Under the pieces are notes generated by a model, which saw nothing but the letters and a program-made list of their open reading frames with translations, was not told the DNA's origin and made no database searches. A program made the position numbers and the translations under genes. Positions 58,366 through 64,000 of a DNA stretch of 64,000 nucleotides are shown one piece after another. The stretch comes from Flavobacterium sp. GTDB lineage: Bacteria > Bacteroidota > Bacteroidia > Flavobacteriales > Flavobacteriaceae. Where the stretch lies: the NCBI GenBank assembly GCA_024644655.1, contig JAHEHJ010000002.1:21833-85832 (forward strand), in the 5' to 3' direction. Positions within the stretch are counted from its first letter, which is position 1, and every line of letters starts with the position of its first letter.

Positions 58366-59712
58366 GCGGCCCTTCAAACTACTCACAATCCCTTTCAAAA
58401 ACCCATTAAAATCAAAGTTGGGTTCTTCAATTAATCCCATTCTCACTATTACTAAATCACGGCTAGGAATGATGGCCACCATTTGCCCTTGGAAGCCACT
58501 ACAGTAGTACATATCTCTTGGCACATCGGGAAAATATCCACCAGCGTTGAGCCAAAACTGCGCACCGTATCTGCCGTTGGAGGTATTGGTTGGTGTGGCT
58601 ACATAGGTTGTCCAACTAGGATCAAAGAGTTGTTCGCCATTCCATTTTCCTTTGTTGAGGTATAATTGTCCAAATTTGGCCCAATCTCTGGGTGTCGCCC
58701 AACCATAGGAAGAGCCTACATAGTTACCCGCCATATCCGTTTCTACAAGCGCTGAATTCATCCCAATTTTATCCAATAACTCGGCATACCAAAAATTCAA
58801 ATAGTCTTGATGAGATTTAAACTGTTTACGAAGTATACCGGATAATAAATTTGTAGTTCCTGAGGAGTAATTCCAATGGGTGTTTGGTTTGAAAAGAGCT
58901 TGTTTTTCTAATTGGCTTTGACTCATGTTTTCGGCTTGAAACAGCATCTTTGTTACGTCGGATATTTTGCCATAATCTTCTTCCCATTCTAAGCCTGAAT
59001 TCATATGAAGTAAATCATTGATCGTGATTTTAGAACGCTCGTCCTTTTTCCATTCCTCTATGGGTGCCGGATTCATCACATTGATTTTGCCTTGTTTTTG
59101 TAGGATTCCAAAACAAGTAGCTGTAATACTCTTTGTCATAGACCAGCCTAATATTTTAGAAGAACTAGTAAACCCTGGAGCATATTTTTCGGCAATTAAT
59201 TTCCCTTTGTACAAGACTACTACTGAACGTGTTCGTTTCTTTTTTTCTCCATTTGTGTCAAAAGCAGCTGAAATCGCTTTTTCTAAGCTGGCATAATCGA
59301 TGTTGGAAAACAAAGTATCTTTTGGTTCTAGGTCTCCATAGGGATATTCTCGACCATTTTTTAGGGGATACCGTTGAGGAACCTCATACGGTTTGGTTAC
59401 ATCAAAATCCTCATTGATTAAAGTGACTCCTAATCCTTCACGATAGATGGCTTTTCGTTCTTTCAATCCATGTACACTAGAAGTCACAAATTTAGAGGCG
59501 TCATTTATGGAATTGGTAGCCCAATCTACTTTTGGAATATCATTATCCCCTTGCTGAATTGTTTCTAAATTTCGATTATCTATAAAGTGTCCTGAGGCCA
59601 CGCTTTTTGCCGAAAACCCCGAAATTAAATCCAATTGGGGATAAATTGAAAATCGAAAATAAACCAAAACAATAAGTAGAAAAAAGGCTAGAAACTTCAG
59701 AAATTTTTTCAT
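58360..59712 (-). CDS. serine hydrolase (beta-lactamase/class C family)
   Basis: 'GWSMTKSITATCFGIL' (SxxK), 'NYSSGTTNLLSGIL' (YSS). Confidence 0.93.
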   Translation of the reverse strand: MKKFLKFLAFFLLIVLVYFRFSIYPQLDLISGFSAKSVASGHFIDNRNLETIQQGDNDIPKVDWATNSINDASKFVTSSVHGLKERKAIYREGLGVTLINEDFDVTKPYEVPQRYPLKNGREYPYGDLEPKDTLFSNIDYASLEKAISAAFDTNGEKKKRTRSVVVLYKGKLIAEKYAPGFTSSSKILGWSMTKSITATCFGILQKQGKINVMNPAPIEEWKKDERSKITINDLLHMNSGLEWEEDYGKISDVTKMLFQAENMSQSQLEKQALFKPNTHWNYSSGTTNLLSGILRKQFKSHQDYLNFWYAELLDKIGMNSALVETDMAGNYVGSSYGWATPRDWAKFGQLYLNKGKWNGEQLFDPSWTTYVATPTNTSNGRYGAQFWLNAGGYFPDVPRDMYYCSGFQGQMVAIIPSRDLVIVRMGLIEEPNFDFNGFLKGIVSSLKGRL

Positions 59713-59902
59713 GGATGATAATTTTAAAGCAATATATACAATTTAAAGCTTTCTACAGTTGGTGAAGGCTAAAAAGCAGTAAGACGATAAAAATACAAAC
59801 CATTTGATTTTTCGTCCTACAACCGAGCCATTGCTTTAAATTAGTGTGTCAAATAATTCATAAATATTCGTGAATTGGTGGTGTATTACGCGCCAATTTT
59901 TC

Positions 59903-59910
59903 TATTTTTG
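59903..59910 (+). promoter_or_regulatory. candidate -7 box (TATTTTTG) for sufS
   Basis: TAnnTTTG 27 bp upstream of ATG. Confidence 0.5.
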
Positions 59911-59936
59911 TATTTAGAATTTTTCTAAATAAAGAA

Positions 59937-61151
59937 ATGTTAGATATCCAAAAAATCAGAGCTGATTTTCCTATACTTACACAGAAAGTAAATGGTAAGC
60001 CGCTTGTTTATTTTGATAATGGAGCTACTTCACAAAAACCCCAAGTGGTTATTGATGCGATAGCACGCTATTATCAAGAAATCAATGCCAACATCCATCG
60101 AGGTGTGCATACGTTGAGTCAATTGGCTACTGATGCCTATGAAGTTTCAAGAGTAACCATTCAAAATCATATCCATGCGGCACATTCTCATGAAGTTATT
60201 TTTACTTCGGGAACCACCCATTCTATTAATGCCGTGGCGAATGGATTTACGACTCTATTAAAAACAGGGGATGAGGTTTTGGTTTCGGCTTTAGAGCATC
60301 ATAGCAATATAGTGCCTTGGCAAATGTTGTGTGAACGAACAGGGGCTGAATTGAAAGTCATCCCTATGAATGAAGCTGGCGAATTAATACTAACGGCCTA
60401 TGATAGTTTGCTGTCGGAACGCACCAAAATTGTGGCAGTCAATCATATTTCAAATGCGTTAGGGACCATTAACCCTATTGAATACATGATTTCAAAAGCC
60501 CATGAAGTTGGTGCCGCTATATTAATTGATGGCGCTCAGGCTACTCCTCATTTGAAGCCCAACGTTCAAGCATTAGATTGTGATTTTTATGTGTTTTCAG
60601 GGCATAAAATTTGTGGGCCAACAGGAGTTGGGATTTTATATGGAAAAGAAGATTGGTTGCGCAAGTTGCCACCCTATCAAGGAGGTGGAGAAATGATAGC
60701 TACAGTTTCTTTTGAGAAGACTACTTATGCGGATTTACCTCATAAATTTGAAGCGGGTACGCCCAATATAGAAGGCGGAATTGTATTAGGAACCGCCATT
60801 GATTATATGAATGCTGTTGGATTTGATGCCATAGCCTCCTATGAACAAGAGTTATTAGATTATGCGACTGAGCAATTACTACAAATAGAAGGATTGCGTA
60901 TTTATGGAACGGCCGCTAACAAGGCTTCGGTGATTTCATTTAATTTAGAAGGAATTCACCCGTATGATGTTGGCACGATTATCGATAAATTAGGTATAGC
61001 GGTTCGCACAGGACATCATTGTGCTCAACCGATAATGGATTTTTATAAAATACCAGGGACTATACGTGCTAGTTTTGCTTTTTATAATACCAAAGAAGAA
61101 ATTGATTTGATGGTTTCGGCCGTTCAAAAAGCTCAAAAAATGTTGTCTTAA
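59937..61151 (+). CDS. sufS: cysteine desulfurase SufS
   Basis: 'YFDNGATSQKPQVVIDAI', 'DFYVFSGHKICGPTGVGILYGK', 'RTGHHCAQPIMDFYKIPGTIRASFAFYNT'. Confidence 0.97.
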   Translation: MLDIQKIRADFPILTQKVNGKPLVYFDNGATSQKPQVVIDAIARYYQEINANIHRGVHTLSQLATDAYEVSRVTIQNHIHAAHSHEVIFTSGTTHSINAVANGFTTLLKTGDEVLVSALEHHSNIVPWQMLCERTGAELKVIPMNEAGELILTAYDSLLSERTKIVAVNHISNALGTINPIEYMISKAHEVGAAILIDGAQATPHLKPNVQALDCDFYVFSGHKICGPTGVGILYGKEDWLRKLPPYQGGGEMIATVSFEKTTYADLPHKFEAGTPNIEGGIVLGTAIDYMNAVGFDAIASYEQELLDYATEQLLQIEGLRIYGTAANKASVISFNLEGIHPYDVGTIIDKLGIAVRTGHHCAQPIMDFYKIPGTIRASFAFYNTKEEIDLMVSAVQKAQKMLS

Positions 61152-61161
61152 AAATTATATA

Positions 61162-61596
61162 ATGAAAGTTATCACTTTACTATTTCTTACCGTCTTCATG
61201 GGAAAAAGTTGTTCCAATGAAGCTCAAAATGATATCACCAATACAGCGATACAATATACGGCTACCTCTAGAGGTTTTTATGAGAAGGTTATCATTGTAA
61301 ATCAAGAAGCCACAGTCTTTAAAAACAGACGCGGTGAGGATAATCCACAAAAAATTGCCATATCTGATGCCGATTGGAGTGAATTGGTTGCTCAATTTTC
61401 ACGAATTAATTTGGAGGAGATGCCTAATTTTAAAGATCCTACTCAAAAGCGTTTTTTTGATGGAGCAGCCATTGCGAATTTGAAAGTGCGTTATCAAGGG
61501 AAGAACTATGAAACGTTTGATTTTGATCATGGAAATCCCCCCGTTGAGATAGCGGCTTTTGTCAACAAAATAGTGACCCTAGTAAATAAAGAATAA
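61162..61596 (+). CDS. hypothetical lipoprotein
   Basis: lipobox 'LFLTVFMGKSCSNEAQ', in suf-S/E transcription unit. Confidence 0.75.
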   Translation: MKVITLLFLTVFMGKSCSNEAQNDITNTAIQYTATSRGFYEKVIIVNQEATVFKNRRGEDNPQKIAISDADWSELVAQFSRINLEEMPNFKDPTQKRFFDGAAIANLKVRYQGKNYETFDFDHGNPPVEIAAFVNKIVTLVNKE

Positions 61597-62015
61597 TGAT
61601 AATCAAAAAAATACAAGAAGAAATCGTAGATGAATTTTCCCTATTTGAAGAATGGGAAGATCGCTACCAGTATGTAATCGATTTAGGGAAGTCTCTTCCA
61701 TTAATTGATGCGCAATATAAAACCGACGATAATTTAATTCGGGGTTGTCAATCTAGAGTGTGGCTTCATGCCGAACAAATAGACGACAAAATCGTTTTTA
61801 CGGCAGACAGTGATGCATCGACTACCAAAGGTATTATTGCCATATTAATTCGGGCTTTTTCCAACCAAAAAGCCTCGGATATATTGGAAGCACATACCGA
61901 TTTTATAGATGAGATTGGATTTAAAGAACATTTATCGCCAACACGGGCAAACGGATTGGTATCGATGATCAAACAGATCAAGATGTATGCCTTGGCGTTT
62001 AGCACTAAAAATTAG
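61596..62015 (+). CDS. sufE: SufE family protein
   Basis: 'EEWEDRYQYVIDLGKSLPLID...NLIRGCQSRVWLHAE'. Confidence 0.96.
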   Translation: MIIKKIQEEIVDEFSLFEEWEDRYQYVIDLGKSLPLIDAQYKTDDNLIRGCQSRVWLHAEQIDDKIVFTADSDASTTKGIIAILIRAFSNQKASDILEAHTDFIDEIGFKEHLSPTRANGLVSMIKQIKMYALAFSTKN

Positions 62016-62018
62016 AAG

Positions 62019-62750
62019 ATGAGGTTTTCTATACACATATTCTTTTTGATTGGATTTTGGAGTTGTTTTTCACAAAGCAATTTTCCAAAATCGCCTCTTA
62101 GCTATTCAAAAGTGAAATTTGTATTTGAAGAAAAATCAAATTATTATATGGATGAGAATGGTGTTTTTGCTGACACTTTGTTACTTTCATTTGACTTTCC
62201 AAGGATAAAATATTTAAAAGTTAAGAGTCCGTTTCGTCCAAATGAAATTTGTGGTTTTATTAATTATAAAGATTTAATTGACAAAGAAGATCAACGCAAA
62301 TTGACAAGTTTAATTTACCATACTACCCAAACCTTTGATGGAGTTTATGATGTTGAAACAAACAAAACTATAATCAAAGTAACCAGAATAAAAGGTTGTG
62401 AAGCCTTTGAGAATACTAAAAAATATTTAAAAGCAGACGAGTTACCTAATTTCCGTTATAAAATAGAAATTGATTATAACACGAAAAAAATTAAAACTAT
62501 ATTTCCAAATACAAGAAGGAAAGAAAGTTTTGAGCAAAATGAAAGTGAGATTTTTTTCAATGGAGATTCAACTTCAGGACACTACAAAAAAGTCACCTCT
62601 ACTTATACAAGCACCAACCTCATTTTATTAAACGCTAATCTTTCAAGTAAAATAACACCGGGAATATTGTTTTCTAATAATGAATTTGGGGTTGAAAAAA
62701 TAATGTCTTTATTCGATAATTATGAATTAAAGACCGTTTCTTACGAATAA
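62019..62750 (+). CDS. hypothetical secreted protein
   Basis: 243 aa ORF with signal peptide between sufE and sufT-like gene. Confidence 0.7.
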   Translation: MRFSIHIFFLIGFWSCFSQSNFPKSPLSYSKVKFVFEEKSNYYMDENGVFADTLLLSFDFPRIKYLKVKSPFRPNEICGFINYKDLIDKEDQRKLTSLIYHTTQTFDGVYDVETNKTIIKVTRIKGCEAFENTKKYLKADELPNFRYKIEIDYNTKKIKTIFPNTRRKESFEQNESEIFFNGDSTSGHYKKVTSTYTSTNLILLNANLSSKITPGILFSNNEFGVEKIMSLFDNYELKTVSYE

Positions 62751-62762
62751 AAAATTAAAACT

Positions 62763-63086
62763 ATGGAAGAATTTAAAGATGATATCAATTTAGGAGATAA
62801 TGTAGTAAAGACTTTAAAAAGTATTTATGATCCTGAAATTCCAGTTGACATCTATGAATTGGGATTAATTTACGATGTGATGATTAATGAAGATAATGAG
62901 GTCAAAGTATTGATGACATTAACATCTCCCAATTGTCCAGTTGCTGAGACTTTACCCCGTGAAGTTGAAGAAAAAATTACAAAAATTGATGCGGTAAAAT
63001 CGTGTGAAGTGGAAATTACTTTTGATCCACCTTGGAGTAAAGATTTGATGAGTGAAGAAGCGAAGCTAGAATTGGGTATGCTTTAA
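62763..63086 (+). CDS. SUF system Fe-S assembly protein (DUF59/MIP18, SufT-like)
   Basis: 'LKSIYDPEIPVDIYELGLIYDV', 'MTLTSPNCPVAETLPREVEEKI'. Confidence 0.94.
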   Translation: MEEFKDDINLGDNVVKTLKSIYDPEIPVDIYELGLIYDVMINEDNEVKVLMTLTSPNCPVAETLPREVEEKITKIDAVKSCEVEITFDPPWSKDLMSEEAKLELGML

Positions 63087-63136
63087 AAAGTAATGGGTCA
63101 CAAGTTATAGAATGTGCATCAAATAGATTGGCAAAT

Positions 63137-63643
63137 ATGGATGAGATTATAAATAAAGTGGCAAATTCTGTGCTGGAAGTGTTTGATTTGGAAGATTATT
63201 ATCCAGCAGGCATTCGCACACAAATAGACCTTTCCCAATGGTTGATTGAAGGCTTTGTATTAAAAGAAAAAGAGTTTCGAGAAGCATTGAAAAACCATGA
63301 TTGGTCTCAATATCAAAATCATTATGTGGCCATTCATTGTGCTACCGATGCTATAGTGCCTGCTTGGGCTTCATTATTAGTTACCAGTTATTTATCTTCT
63401 TTTGCCCGTAAAGTTGTTTCGGGTACATTACTTGATTTGGATACAGCCTTATATCATGAACTATTACCGCAGTTGGATTATTCCAACTATGCAGATAAGC
63501 CAATAATACTGAAGGGGTGTTCTAAAAAACCAGTCCCTGAGAGTGCCTACATTATGGCTTTATCCTATTTACAACCCTTGGCCAAAAGCATTATGTATGG
63601 CGAAGCGTGTTCGGCAGTACCTTTGTACAAAAAGGGGCGTTAG
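63137..63643 (+). CDS. DUF2480 family protein
   Basis: 'MDEIINKVANSVLEVFDLEDYYP...FDLSQWLIEGFVLKEKEFREAL' pattern; located in suf cluster. Confidence 0.8.
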   Translation: MDEIINKVANSVLEVFDLEDYYPAGIRTQIDLSQWLIEGFVLKEKEFREALKNHDWSQYQNHYVAIHCATDAIVPAWASLLVTSYLSSFARKVVSGTLLDLDTALYHELLPQLDYSNYADKPIILKGCSKKPVPESAYIMALSYLQPLAKSIMYGEACSAVPLYKKGR

Positions 63644-63699
63644 AGCCTTTGTTTGCTTGATTTAAAATGATGAGTCTTTGAATTAAACGATTGTATTCA

Positions 63700-63707
63700 T
63701 ATTTTTG
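63700..63707 (+). promoter_or_regulatory. candidate -7 box (TATTTTTG) upstream of DUF3078-like gene
   Basis: TAnnTTTG 28 bp upstream of ATG 63735. Confidence 0.5.
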
Positions 63708-63734
63708 CACTCGAAAAATTCAAAAATCATTCTA

Positions 63735-64000
63735 ATGAAGAAGATTGTACTTGCTTTATTCTTTCTTTTTTCAGTGTTTACGAGTACGGCTCAAGTCAGT
63801 GAAAAAGAACTTTTAAAGAAAACCGAAGAGACCGTATCCAAAATCAAAGGAGAACGACCTAATGGTTGGGAAAGAAAAGGGTTGTTTACGATATTGCTAA
63901 ATCAAGCCAGTTTTAACAATTGGATGGCTGGAGGTCAAAGCAGTATTTCTGGCAATGCCGGAATGAAATATGATTTGAATTACAAAAGCGATAGTTGGAC
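63735..64000 (+). CDS. DUF3078-like outer membrane protein (truncated by window end)
   Basis: hand translation MKKIVLALFFLFSVFTSTAQVSEKELLKKTEETVSKIKGERPNGWERKGLFTILLNQASFNNWMAGGQSSISGNAGMKYDLNYKSDSW. Confidence 0.85.
   Translation, partial: MKKIVLALFFLFSVFTSTAQVSEKELLKKTEETVSKIKGERPNGWERKGLFTILLNQASFNNWMAGGQSSISGNAGMKYDLNYKSDSW

Overview
The window reads as ordinary, gene-dense, AT-rich chromosome from a Flavobacterium-like Bacteroidota. Supporting signs are T9SS C-terminal sorting domains, TAnnTTTG -7 boxes, a SUF operon and LPS/dTDP-rhamnose genes. About 58 protein-coding genes can be supported, including two small ones missing from the ORF track (tatA at 11719 and a YtxH-like gene at 25000) and one truncated at the right edge (DUF3078-like). 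There is one tRNA (tRNA-Cys). I saw no CRISPR array, prophage, transposase or recognisable defence island. The non-routine signals are: (1) a compact module at 56062-56493 inside the suf operon, made of a four-helix-bundle (S23/IVP-type) ORF bracketed by ~28-bp terminal inverted repeats built from an AAAGTCN heptad; (2) a probable replication-origin region, with a 0.9-kb AT-rich intergenic at 16261-17174 at a divergent strand switch carrying clustered TGTTAATAR/TTGTTAACAA motifs, plus two parS-like GTTCCACGTGAAAC sites at 32.57 and 34.47 kb; (3) an 88-bp tandem array of apparent tRNA-3'-end + terminator fragments downstream of tRNA-Cys; (4) a terminator-like hairpin overlapping the DUF4837 start codon; (5) a long imperfect palindrome in the omp/gltX convergent intergenic; (6) a DUF6909-like protein with a phosphorylase-like C-terminal motif. 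All family names come from recognising protein motifs by eye; no database search was run.
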